Part shown: positions 28,723 through 41,800 of the stretch, piece by piece
How positions within the stretch are numbered: the first letter of the stretch is position 1
Layout of the letters: each line of letters starts with the position of its first letter
Source of the DNA: Harmothoe impar
Lineage: Eukaryota; Annelida; Polychaeta; Phyllodocida; Polynoidae
DNA: 64,000 nt
Reading direction: 5' to 3'
Assembly (NCBI GenBank): GCA_947462335.1
Contig: OX381705.1
Span: forward strand, 4,826,703 to 4,890,702
The notes under the pieces: model-generated
What the model saw: only the letters and a program-made list of their open reading frames with translations
What the model was told of the DNA's origin: nothing
The model's database searches: none
Translations under genes and position numbers: made by a program

Positions 28723-31700
28723 ATTTGTTTTTCCCTCTGCCTCTTTCTCTCCTTCTAAACACATAATACAGTGATTTGTACACTTTCCTTTGTAGATATG
28801 ACCAGTAATAAGGTCCATATCCCTCTTCCCAGCATATATATACCACCTCCACTTCCAACTTCTACTTTTCCTTCCATCTCCCTCTAGTGCCTCCAGTCTC
28901 AAAAAAATCTCTCATCACTTCCAACAACCCATGTCGGCCAAAAAGGCAGCTGCAAACGCAATCAATTATTTGAGTGGGACATCTGTTAAGAATCCATAAC
29001 TTCATTGTCAATACTCTTTCTAGTGAAATGCATCAATAATGCATGTGCAGTGAATAGTGAAACCACAATAAGATAGATACAGGATGTGCCCCACATCACA
29101 TTGCAGCAGATTGGTGCCTCCAGTGTTAATGAGATTTACTAATACCAGCAGTCTTCTGTATAGCTCCCACTATGTCTGCCCTGTCAGGGTGTACGGTGCC
29201 CATGTTACAGGGATTGATTCCTGGTATTGACTTACATGGCTGCCTATACAGCCCTTCTTCTGTCCCAAGCAAACACAGACAAGTTGGCTGTTGCACATTA
29301 AGGGAGTGCGCTGAGTGAGGTTTTAATATGTCAGAGCCATTGTAAAGTAATATAGGTGAAGAAGGGATAAAATATGGCATGCCAGAGTGAATTCAATTAA
29401 TTTCTTTAAAATGGTAAAGGCTGGATTCAGTCTTTTTTCTCTTTTTGTGCTGCACAATTTAACACACAATATGACGTATAAGAGACTTGAGAAAAGGTGA
29501 TGCCGTAAAATTGAGGCCTATATATTTCAATTTGTTGATTTTGTGGGCCTTGTTCCTAGGGCACCACAAAAACCTCAGCATTGATTAAAATATGCTTTCT
29601 GCCTGGGTTGTAAGAGAAAAAGTGGTATTTGCCTTGCAGCTAGCCTGTGGAATAACTCAGTTTGTTCCTGTTATTACAAAAACTAGAACAAAGGAATATT
29701 TTTTCAGAAGCCCCTTTAGAACTTTAAAGGCTGTCCATCCAATACCAACTCCCATGTAGGGCTTGATCTCTGCATTCCCTCTCCTCAATCCTGTCACTCT
29801 CCTCTTTTAGGTCTACATTCCATCCCTTTTGATATCTCTCTCTCTTTTGGTTTGCCATCCCCAGTACCGCTCTCTTTGCTTTTTCCTCAGTTCCCTTAAC
29901 ATTGTCTGTATTTCTAGGTACTTTAATATGATGTCACTAGATGGAAAATGCTGCATGGGAATATGAGTGTCAGAGACTCTTCAGAAAACCTACTCTAAGG
30001 AGCTATGTTGGAATGATCATTGTTATTTGTGTTTGAAAAATGATTTACTAGAGACCCATTTCTCACGCCCTCAGACATAAAAAGGTGCCTTAATTGGACC
30101 CAGGGGTCTCATAGTGTATTGTATTATATATATATATATATATATGTATATATTAACAAGAACCTCTTCAAGGGATAAACAACTTATACCTTATTCATAT
30201 TTCAACAAGGGGATATTGGGGATTATTGGAGAGCCATGCAGATGCCAAAACAACCAAAAGGAAAGAAAACAGGTGGGTCACAGATGGGGGAGAGTATCCG
30301 ACCAATCCAACAGATTTTGAGTTTAGGAAACCAAGTTGTGGAATAGCTCGGCTGGGGATCTTTCTACCCAATTTACTCCAAGAATTTCTCTTTTTATCAA
30401 AAAAGGAAATAATATAACCTCAATATTTTAAGAATCATGGTGTAAAGCAAATGGTAAATAATAAAATGATGGTTTGGTTGCTGTTTACTGCGTATACTCT
30501 GTCTATGTGGCTACACTTTTCAACGACGATAAATAACCCTAGGGCAGACTTACATGACTAGACTAATTTGAGGTCACTGAATCAAAAAATGATGTTAAAA
30601 AATGATCCATAAGTCTCAAATTCAATATTTTTAGACACTGCTTAAGACTGATACAGTAACACTAATGCCACCTTGTTTGATGGATTTTATCCTGGAGGTG
30701 TATCTTACTGTCTGCTCTTAATACTTCAGGTAGTCATATTACACTTTATCGCTGTGGCTGTATTTGCCAGACTCATTTGAAGTGCTAAAAGAAACTAGGA
30801 TTGAAAGCTACACAGATGAAGCAAACTAACATTTGATATCTGCAGACAACCCTGAATAGTGTGCAGAGAGAGAACTATAGAGAAATTGATAGCTAGCAAC
30901 TAATCAGGAGCAGATTAAATAACATAGATTTAATGATATCTCTATTATATAATTTCACCATTCTTGAAGCTGATTCCCTTTCTAGTGGCAGTCAGATTAA
31001 GTAATCGGAGAAAGCTTTAAATATGGACAGCATAACGCCTCAATACTTACATTGTCCTGTAAGTTAATCTAGAGCTTTGTAAAAGAGATGATAATCAGAT
31101 GATAGAGAACCTAATTTGACTGAATTCAAACCAAAGCATACATCTTCTATGCATAAAACAGGGTCCCCTTCACTTCTCCGATCTCACATCTGCTTTAACA
31201 GTGACCTGGTGGTACTGCAGCAAGCTAGATTCTGTAAGCTCGGATTAAAAGCATGAAGCACCAGACAATATTAAATAGCTGAAGTAACTTTGATAAGACC
31301 ATAGATTAGTTGCCTTCCTTGTGGATTGATGGTGTATGATAAGGTATTTATGTATGCTCCCTAATTCCCTGCTCAGCCTACATATGACTAATCACTCTCA
31401 GATAGTATGAATAATCAAATGGATGCAAAGAGGATTACCGGACAGCAGTCAGTTTCTGTACATACTTACAGAGTCTTATAGTGTTCCCTATATCTCAAAA
31501 ATTATCAAAATGTCTGTGAAATAGAAATAAAATTGATCACCTAAATAATTTCATACCTTCTTTCAGGCAGCCAAATAATCACTAGTGTTCTACCAAATTC
31601 TCAAGTTTGAAGATCTATCAAATGCAACAATATTATTCTCAGTGATATAAATCTATCTGCTGGCTCACTCTGGGAGATAGCAGGTGTCTGTGAGAGAGGC

Positions 31701-32215
31701 ACCGGTGGTTGTAATTACCCTGTATGATTTATATGTACAAGAAGTGGCCCTGCTGAAACCTAATTATGGCAGGCATATATTCCTCATTCTGATAAATGTA
31801 ATGGGTGGCTGTAACACAGAGAAAGGACATGGCCATCATAATAAACTCCCAGCTGGTAATCTCCATATCAACAAAAACACATTGATGTCTGGAGAATACC
31901 CGTAGCAGTATGGGATTAAAATGCTGCAAATGGGAGCTCTGCAAAAGTCTGTGACACAGCACTGTTAGTCTGGAGTCATACCCTGTTGCATTAACCAGGG
32001 ATCATTTGAGTTCCATGCCAACTCCTTAATTTTCTTGTCTTGATTCAATTTATTTCAGGAAATTCCTCCGGCTCGTGGTACTTGATGACTTTAATATTTT
32101 CCAAGAATTTCATTTGTTGCTCAACTTGAATCTTCACTAATTTACCTTTAGGAATATCAAAAGCTTAATGAGGTCACTTTACTTAAAGACAAAGTGATAA
32201 GCATTACTGCAAAAA
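28723..32215. other. Non-coding stretch with no recognisable gene
   Basis: Unique-looking, AT-rich DNA. The only repeat noted is a (TA)n run at 30,124-30,146. No exon of the CC2D1 N-terminus, no RNA gene and no transposon body could be identified. Splice-bounded frames longer than ~25 codons with family-like motifs are absent. Confidence 0.5.
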
Positions 32216-35200
32216 AACAGCTGTGAAGCAGGCCAGTGTTGGCTGTCAAGACAATCCTAACATCTAAGGCAGGTGCATACTATCTGAGGATGCCTCAAAG
32301 ACATTGTTTATGAGGGATCATTAGGCTATATTGTATCCTAAACCCATTTAAATTCATTGATTTGGACTGTACTTTACTACCAGTAGTCCCCTAATGGAGA
32401 CCGAGAACCAGGGTACATGTCCAAGGTCTATTAGCCTAACACCCAACGGATTACCAAAGCACCAAATGCCTAAGCACAGTGTAGGTTTTACCTCTAAGTG
32501 GTGGCATTATTTGAAAGTGTCCACGCCCCAAAGCCTGAAACCATTACTGCATATTGCATGCTCCTGTACCCACCTATTATTCTAACTGCAATCAACCTCT
32601 TTTCTGCTTAGACTAACACTCATCTCTTTTACTTCCCTTCCAGTGAATTGCCAGTAAATGCGCTGTTACACTCTACATTACAATGAATGATTGTTATATT
32701 TTGTATGCCAGCTAAGGGGGAAAACATAATTGGGCAGAAAAATTACAGAGTGACAAAAAGAAAAAAAAGGAAGAAAAATTTAGGGGATGGGGACACACCC
32801 TCCTCCATTAATGTGGTTCCTGCGACGACAAAGACATGCATTTTGGACAGAAAAGGGGAGTACTAAGGGGTATTATTCTGTGGATATGGGACAGCAGGTA
32901 GTGGTTATTGTGGGAGAAATTGTTGGGTTTGAGAGCAGATGGTGTGGTGAGGGAAAATATTTTGAAGGGTTTTGCATTTCAAAGTAGGATGTATACTTCT
33001 GATGTCTGTAAGGCTAATGTGGTGGGGGTGACATCAAATGGTATAAGGGTGAGGAAGTGTATATATAGTGGAGTACAGGCCGTAACCTGAGGTAAAGGAT
33101 CCACTGCCGCTACCTTTCAATCTCCACCTGGATAGGACACTCATACTGTATATGTATATCAGCCTGTCTACTAGACCTTCCAGTAGCAGTGGCAGTGTTG
33201 CAGACCCTTATAGTTTATGGATGTAGCCCTGCCTCAACTGTTTCAGCCGCAGAGCCTCCTTCCTCTTTGTCTAATATTGCCAACTCCAGCCCTACCTTGC
33301 AAGTCATCTAAAGCTTCTCACATTCGGCTGAGTAGAATATCAATTAGGTATAAACCCTGTTTATGATTTTTCGAATATTTGTTGGCAGTCTCCAGCTAAA
33401 CATAAACATTATGCTGTCTATGGTAAAGTTCGCTGCTCACACGGGTCCTGTATCTAAATTGGTCATCTTAGTTGCTGTGATCTGTCAAGCAAGGTGGATT
33501 ATCTTTGATGTCTGGGTCCTGCCTTGTCTGCCACCCCATACTGTCTTTACTGTACTTACTCTCTTACGGGTTAGGCAGCACACTATTACAATACTCCCCA
33601 AGCAGTGCTTGCCATAATGCTGTCACAGTGTGGGGTGTTACAGACTGTAACCACAGCAGAATCAGTGTTTGTTACAAGAGAACCCCCTCAACGTGGTAGG
33701 CATTGGAGAGAAATGGCAATTCCACATAGCCTATATAAAAACACATAAAATTAGAACATCAGTATTAGACAAATGACAATGGGAGTGAGGGGCTGTGTTA
33801 AGGAGAGAGATAATTACAATTTACAAAAGAAACAGTCTTCTATGAATCTTAATTACTGTAGATTTTGTTCTCTTCTTGAAGGATGTTCTGGCGGACTGTG
33901 ACACTGAGGAAAACACCACTACAATTGTACATTTCTAATTGTAGGCCTGACTAACTCAGCCATTTCTCATCCATTACAATGAACGAAAACATTAATGACT
34001 TCAGCGTATAAGGCCAGGTTTCCCTCAAGGTGTAAATGAGCTAGATACCCAGAGGATGAGCCTGCTGAGAGCAGCACTGACTTAAAGTGATGACCTTGGT
34101 AATGTGACCCCGGCTTAAAAATAGCCCCATCCACCAATGTTATTAGTGAGAGAACAAGTTTGAAATCTGACTCATATTATGATTTCATTTAAGCACTGTC
34201 CTTGATCAAGTGCTTGATGACAGTTTGTAATATCCGGAGGTGATATATATTTAAAGGTTTAATTTGGTTTAATGTGTTGTAATGCCATCCTTAAAGTGTT
34301 AAACAGCTGGACATGGTAGCTGCATGTTCTATCACAGAGCATATAATGCTCATCTTCCAGGATTAATTTGGCCGTGATGACAAGGCCTCAGTCTCTTTAG
34401 CTGGAGACACGGTAGTCTGTGCAGCCAGACTCGGAAAAACCTTGTTGTGGTTAGAGGGACATGAGGGATGCCATTGTAGCATGAAGGAAATATACAGAGG
34501 GAGGAAAGGAGGGAGAGACAGACAGACAGACAGAGAATGATTGGGAGAAAGAAGTAGAGATAAAGACAGAGAGAGAGAGAGAAGTAAAAAGGGGTGGTGT
34601 GGATGCAGAGAAATAATATTGAGGACAGGGAGTCAGACGATTGGTAGGAAGATTAAACTCTAAATGTGGCAAGGGAGGGATTAAAGACAATGTGTGGGTA
34701 GGGAAGGAAGTAGAAGAGATATTAAATGCTAGGTATGTAAGGAGAGTAATATAGTAGAAACAGGATAAGGAGTCAGAAGGTGGATAGCTGGCTAAACCTG
34801 GACCGAAGTGGGGAGGAAGCTGGTGAGGGACCTAATGAGGGTGTAGGGTGGGCATGGATTACTGAAAAGGCATCACACAAAAGGAGGAGGTGTACAATGG
34901 CGGTAAAGTCTGTAATGGTGTCCCACATGGAGGTGAGGAAGCTGCATCTGGTGGGAGACAAGAGGAGCCGGCTGGTAGGAACAATAAGACAGGCTGCTGG
35001 TCGGGGGAGGGGGGCTATTGATTACACTGGTTCCCTGTATGTGGAGTGGACCACTCCTCAAAGACCAACCTTACTGACAGTCACCGTCACATACAATAAA
35101 ACATACAATGCAGTTTTTACAATACACAGAGCCATCTAGCCACAGTGACAAACATATCAAACTCACCCCAAAAACTAACTTGTAACTGTCACATATTATA

Positions 35201-38200
35201 TTCTTCCTTTTAAATACTTACTCAATCATTTTTCTCTAACGACAATGTTACCTAATCATGAACTGTGCATATCCATAATTTATATACCAACAGATTTCTC
35301 GCCACAGATGCTGTCACAAGTTATAAGACAAATGTTGCTTTAAGACACCATGCCAATGTCCCTTCATAGTGAAATATCAAATAAAGTGGATCTAATGAGC
35401 CATTTCATATGCTCTTTATTTGTTTACAAGTGTGCATACATGTAACTGCAAGCACCAGCCTGTTATATAGGCCATACCACCACTACCCTCACTACCATCA
35501 CAGTCAGGTATGTGTAGGAGGCATGCCCATCTACCATGTCCTACATCCCCCCCTCCCACCACCCAGTAACCTGCAGACAGAAGCATCCTCCAACTGCTGC
35601 ACTTTATTCTGGTCTTGTTTTCCTTTCACCTCCGCCTCCCTACCTGCGGGGTGCTGGTACCTGATAAGGATGGCTTCTGTACAGTAACCAGCATGGCCTC
35701 TGCCTGGTTACATGGTTTCATGTGTAAGGTCTGCTACTGCTGAATAAAGACTAGAGGTATTTAGCTATTGGCTGTCTTGAATGAAGTCCTTTGGAAGTCA
35801 TAGAGTCATTAGTCCTGTAGTCATAGCGTGTTTTAATGCTGGATGGTGCCCTGGAACCCTACATATTAGTTGTAAGATCAGTCTTTGACCTCACTGCTAA
35901 ATATTACATCTAGGTTTTTTAGAACTACTTATCTTAAACTTGTCAGCTTCATATATTTAATGCAACCTTAAATGTTAGTTGTTAGACCCTTTTTGACCTC
36001 CAATACCCTCTGGCTAGTGAGGGCTACAGTACTGTCAAATAAGTATGAAGAGTAAAGTGACACTCTCAGAACCCTCATCTTGACACTTGAGGCAGGGTCA
36101 GCCCCTGTTGTTGCCATGGTGAGCAGCCCGGCCTGCTGCCATGTTTGCTGTGTGAGCTGCTCACCCTGAGGTCTTAGACTGCTCACCTACAGGCTAATGG
36201 GGCAACTCAGGGAGCCGCTCTGAGCCATTCAATGTGAAAGTTGTTTACCAAGGTCTTATCTTTCTGATGCTCACTCTTTGCACTCATCTAAACCTTTGTG
36301 AACAATTATTCTACTAGAGTTTAGCTCATGATCACCTTAGAAAGTATTTTCATGAAGTCCTCTGTATCATATTTCCACATTAATTATTTTCAATTACAAG
36401 AGTGTACTTTGACTTCTTTATCCCTCTGCAGTGGTGCTCATATAGCTTTAATTCTGGCATCCTACCGCTTAGTAAAAAAATCGATGAAATGAATACACCC
36501 TATGAACAGAGTACTAATGGGATTTCTTGGAGTGGTGATGGCAATGTTGCATCTATACTTTTATTATCCTCACTTAATACATCCTCAAAAAATCAATCCC
36601 TGTTATAAATACACCAAGAGAGGCTTACTTCTAACAAAACACAACCCTGTAGCTTTACAGAAGTGTGGTCATCTGCAGTCCTTTGTGCAGCCATTGTGGT
36701 TGGATGGGTCTCGAGGCAGTAATGTAGCCATCCTTGTGTTATTTCATTCATGCCCTGGGCCAGACAAAAAAATATATGTATAAAAAAGGTGAGGAAATGA
36801 GAAAAAATAAAATACACTGGGAAGAGTTGTTCGAGAAAACATCCATTACATCTGTGTTGAAGCTACTAGTGCATGGTGTTTTCGTGTGTGTTACCTGTCA
36901 CCTTTTTGTACAGTAATGCTACAACTAATGGTCACTGGCACACCTATGTACTGCTAGGAGATGCATTGTTGCATCACAATAACAAAAAAAAACAAGAATT
37001 TACTTTAATAAAGATCTTTTTTCAAACTGCTTGAATGCAGCCCTCTTGGTGACTTGAAAGTGAAGCACTCAAGCATCATAGTGACCCTTCAGACATACTC
37101 CCAATTAGGCCAATATGATGAGAGAGTAGAATTCATGCATTATGTGGCCCTTAAAGGCTCACAGGTTACCACAGCAGTACACATTAAGTATACATACAAT
37201 GCCCGCCCCCTTCTTTACCCCTAGGTGCCTTGGGCCCAATTCATTCGGGCTGCAGCAGAGACAGCTCAGACTGTGTCCTCAGATCTCGGCCTACTTCCAC
37301 CACAGGACCTAATGATCAATATCATTCTACTAGCCCCAACCCTGCAGGGAACTAGCCACCTTCTTTATATCTACTTACCCTTTAACCATTTATGGCCAGC
37401 ATAGTGCTTTAATGAGCTTATCCTTTTGGATCAGATAGGAGGGAGAGAGTCTAAGGGAGACAAGGGGTGCTCTTACTAAGGATGTAATGCAGAGTAGCAA
37501 TGATGTTGATGCCATATTATCAACATTATTTTCGGATAATTTATGTAAACTTATGCAGTTCAGTAAACGTATGACCAGGCACCTGCTCAGGGGATGACTT
37601 GTATGGGAGATGTAAAGCATGCAGAGAGGCCATCTGATCAGTCCCTCTGCTGCAGAATGGCATTCTCTTAGGAGAAACAGTGCCATAGTGTTATTAAACA
37701 TTTTCCCCAAAATCCATAATGAATAACTGGGGTAAACTTGGAGACAGTTGGAGACCATGCATCTGCTCAGGGGTTGACTTGTAGGAGTTGTAGGAGTTGT
37801 GAAGCATGCAGAGAGGCCATCTAATCAGTCCGTCGCTGCAGAATGGTAGACATCTAGACACAGGAAGTGCAAAATGTGTGACTGCAATAAAGAGACACAA
37901 ACGTGCAGCATTCCCAGAGTTGTGGCTCATCAGACATGCCTGGCGTGCAGCCCCTTCTAAATAATCACCAGTCTCTGGTAGCATCAGCAGCAGTATAGAA
38001 CGGGGGCGGAGGGAGTTATTAGTCATTTAAGCATGTTGTGATACTTCAGAATTTTGTGGATATTTGCCGATGGTCAATTTACCAGCACTGCTTTGGGATT
38101 ATTTAGTAATGAATTCGCCTCAGGGAAGCAGCATGATGTCAGTGGTATATTCATAGGTCATATTGTATTTAGTGTAGTAAAGGGTTTAAAGCAGTATGCT

Positions 38201-38800
38201 GTTTAATGCTGCAGGGTAAATGTTAAAGGCTGGAGGATGTTAGCGGGATGTGTGTTAGGGTAGACGGGCTGTCTCCTGTACCTGGTGACATCTGCTGCTG
38301 TGTGCGGGCTATAGTCACATGCCTCTCTGTGCGAAAAAAAAAAGATTGACCCTTAATTAGAGGATGGCATGTTGTCTTAAAGGAGCATTGGTTGTCATTT
38401 TAGACCTCAACAGAGACATTTAGGACGCAGGTATTTGGTGTTGGCATGATAAAATAAAGCTCAAATAAAGCACTGGAAAGCTTCAATTATTTATTGGCAT
38501 GGAACATTAAATTACAGATCAATTTTGAAAACCTAAGAATGCAGCTTCTCAATATACATAGACATGTACATACATACCCTATCTATCCTAGCACACACAA
38601 CCACTTGTCACAGATGTAACTTCTCTGTCGCGGTCACGCCTATGGACCCCTTCAGCACTGGTGGTGCAGCCACTTAGGATAGACTTCTGCCACAGCCTGA
38701 AAGTTAGTTAAAAAGGCATTGCATTAATTGCTAACATGATTTATTAGTTGTCCAGTTGTTGGTTATCAATCTGAAATACAAGTTCTTGATTGCAGAAGGA
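32216..38800 (+). repeat. Segmental duplication, copy 1
   Basis: Matches 38,801-45,000 in the same orientation at many points: gtgaagcaggcc at 32,225 / 38,812; atatacagagggagg near 34,490 / 40,463; catatgctctt near 35,407 / 41,380; ggcagcatgatgtc near 38,124 / 44,313. About 920 bp (32,380-33,300) is an insertion absent from copy 2. No complete gene is seen in the unit; scattered open frames are not shared in full between copies except one of ~60 codons near 36,000-36,180. Confidence 0.85.
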
Positions 38801-41800
38801 TTGTGAAGCAGGCTTTTGTTAGCTGCCAAGACAATCCTGATATTAAATCTAAGACTGGTGCATAATATCTGAGGATGCTTTGTTTATGAGGGATCATTAG
38901 GCTATATCATATTCTAAACCCATTTAAATTAATTGATATTGACTGTACATACCTCACCAATCATCTCAAGCTTCTCACCTTTGGCTGAGTAGAATATCAG
39001 TAAGCTGTAAACACTGCTTATCATTTTGAAATATTTGTTGGCAGTCCACAGCTATACATGACATTACAGTGACAGAGTTTGCATGGGAGCTTGGATGCTC
39101 ACTTTGGTGAGGTGAGTGCAGTGGCAGGGATAGTGAGAAGGGGAAATGGTTTCTGGCCCTCCTTCCCTCCTCTTTACATCCTTCACCTGCCTCCTTTTAT
39201 CCACCCTCGTCTCCATTTCTAAATAAAACCACCTTAGCTAAAGACTCATAAAATCACCTAAAAGGTCCTGTTTCTAAATTTGCCATCTTAGTCACTGTGA
39301 TCTGTCATGCAAGCTGAAGGTTTCAATAATATGTGACGAGTGGATTATCTTTGATGTCGGGGTCCTGCTTTGTCTGCCACCCCTTGCTGTCTTTACTGTA
39401 CTTACTCTCTTACGGGTTAGGCAGCACACTATTACAGTACTCCCCAAGCGGTGGTTGCCATAATGCTGTCACAGTGTGGGGTGTAAGAGACTGTCCCCAC
39501 AGCAGAATCAGTGTTTGTTACAAGAGAACCCCCTTCATGTGGTAGGCATGGGAGAGAAATGGCAATTCCACATACCTATATAAAAAGACATAAAATTAGA
39601 TGCTATTGATATCAAATTTAACACCGAAACATGATAGGACATCAGTACTAGACAAATGACAATCGGAGTGAGCGGCTGTGTTTAGGAGAGAGATAATTAC
39701 AATTTACAAAAGGAACAGTCTTCTATGAATCTCAATTACTGTAGATTTAGTTCTCATCTTAAAGGATGTCATGGTGGGCTGTGACACCAAGGTAAACATT
39801 ACTATAATTGTACATTTCTAATTGTATGCCTGACTAATTCACAGTCATTTCTCATACATTACAATGAAAGAAAACAATAATGACCTCAGCATATAAGGCC
39901 AGGTTTCCCTCAAGGTGTTTTCCCTGTCGTGTAAATAAGCTAGATGCCCAAAGCGTGGGCCTGCTGAGAGCAGCACTAACTTGAAATGTGCCTGAAATCT
40001 GACTCATATTATGATTTCATTTAGGCAATAGCCTTGATCAGGTGCCTGTCGATACATGGGTACAGTTTGTAATATCCAAAGCTGATAATACATTAAAAGG
40101 TGTAATGTGTTGTAATGCTTTCGGAAAAAAAAAGTTTTATGTGCATAATTGCTTATTTTACAGAGGGGTTGGTTTCATCCCCATGCAATGTTTTTTGGCA
40201 GCTCTAAAACATGAAACTAACCTTTTTTCTCAGACAATACGCTATTATTAAAGTGTTAAACAGCTCGACATGGTAGCTGCATGTTTTATCACAGAGCATG
40301 TTGTGCTCGTCTTCCAGGATTAATTTGGCCGTGATGACAAGGCACCAGCCTCATTAGCTGCAGACATGGCAGTCTGTGCAGCCAGACTGGGAAACACCTT
40401 GTTGTGGTTAGAGGGATATGGGGGGGGGGTGCAGGGAGGTGCCATTGTAGCATGAAGGAAATATACAGAGGGAGGAGAGGAGGGAGAGACAGACAGACAC
40501 AGAATGAGCGGGAGAAAGAAGTAGAGATAAAGGGACAGAGAGAAGCAAAAGTGGTGGTGTGGATGCAGAAAAATAATATTGAGGACAGGGAGTCAGACGA
40601 TTGGCAGGAAGATTAAACTCTAAATGTTGCAAGAGAGGGGATAAAACCAATGTGTAGGTAGGGAAGAAAGTAGAAGAGATATTAAAGGTTAGGTATGTAA
40701 GGAGAGTAATAAAACAGAAACAGGATAGGGAGTCAGAAGGTGGATGGCTGGCTAAAGCTTGACAGAAATGCCAAGGAAGCTGGTGAGAAAGTGAATCAGG
40801 GTGTAGGGTAGGTATGGATTAGTGAGAAGGCATCACACAAAAGGAAGAGGTGTACAATGGTGGTTAAGTCTCTAATGGTGTCCCTCATGGAGGTGAGGAA
40901 GCTGCATCTGGTGGGAGACAAGAGGAGCCGGCTGGGAGGAACAATAAGACAGGTTGCTGGTTGGGGAGGATGACTATCGAGTACAATGTTATCTCAGCTA
41001 ACACAGGTTCCCTGTATGTGGCGTGGACCACTCCTCAAAGACCAACCTTACTGACAGTCACCATCACATACAATAAAACATATAATGCTAATATACAATA
41101 CACAGAGCCATCTAGCCACAGTGACAAGTTTCATATCATACTCACCCCAAAAATTAACTTGTAAGTGTCATTTATTATATTCTGTTAAATACTAACTCAA
41201 TCATTTTTCTAAACTACAATGTTATCTAATCATGAACTGTGCGTATCCATCATTATATACCAACAGATTTCTTGCCACGGATGCTGTCACAAACCATATG
41301 ACAAATGTTGCTTTATGACACAATGCTAATGTCACATCATAGTAAAAAAGCAAATAAAGTGGATCTAATGAGCCATTTCATATGCTCTTCATTTGTTTAC
41401 ATGTGTGTATACATGTAACTGCAAGCACCAGCCTGTTATATAGGCCATACCACCACTACCCTCACTACCATCACAGTCAGGTATGTGTAGAAGGCATGCC
41501 AATCTACCACTTCCCACATCCCCCTCTGCCACCACCAAGCAACCAGCAGACACACGCATCCTCCAATTCCACACTTTATTCTTGTCTCGTTTTCCTTTCA
41601 CCTCCGCCTCCCTATATGGGACCCTGTGGGGTGCTGGTACCTGAGAAGGAAGGGTTCTGTACAGTAACCAGCATGTCTTCTGCTTGGTAACATGGTTTCA
41701 TGTGTAAGGTCTGCTACTGCTGTATAAGGACTAAAGGGTATTTACCTATTGGCTGTCTTGAAGGAAGTCCTTTGGAAGTCATAGTGTTTATTAATGCTGG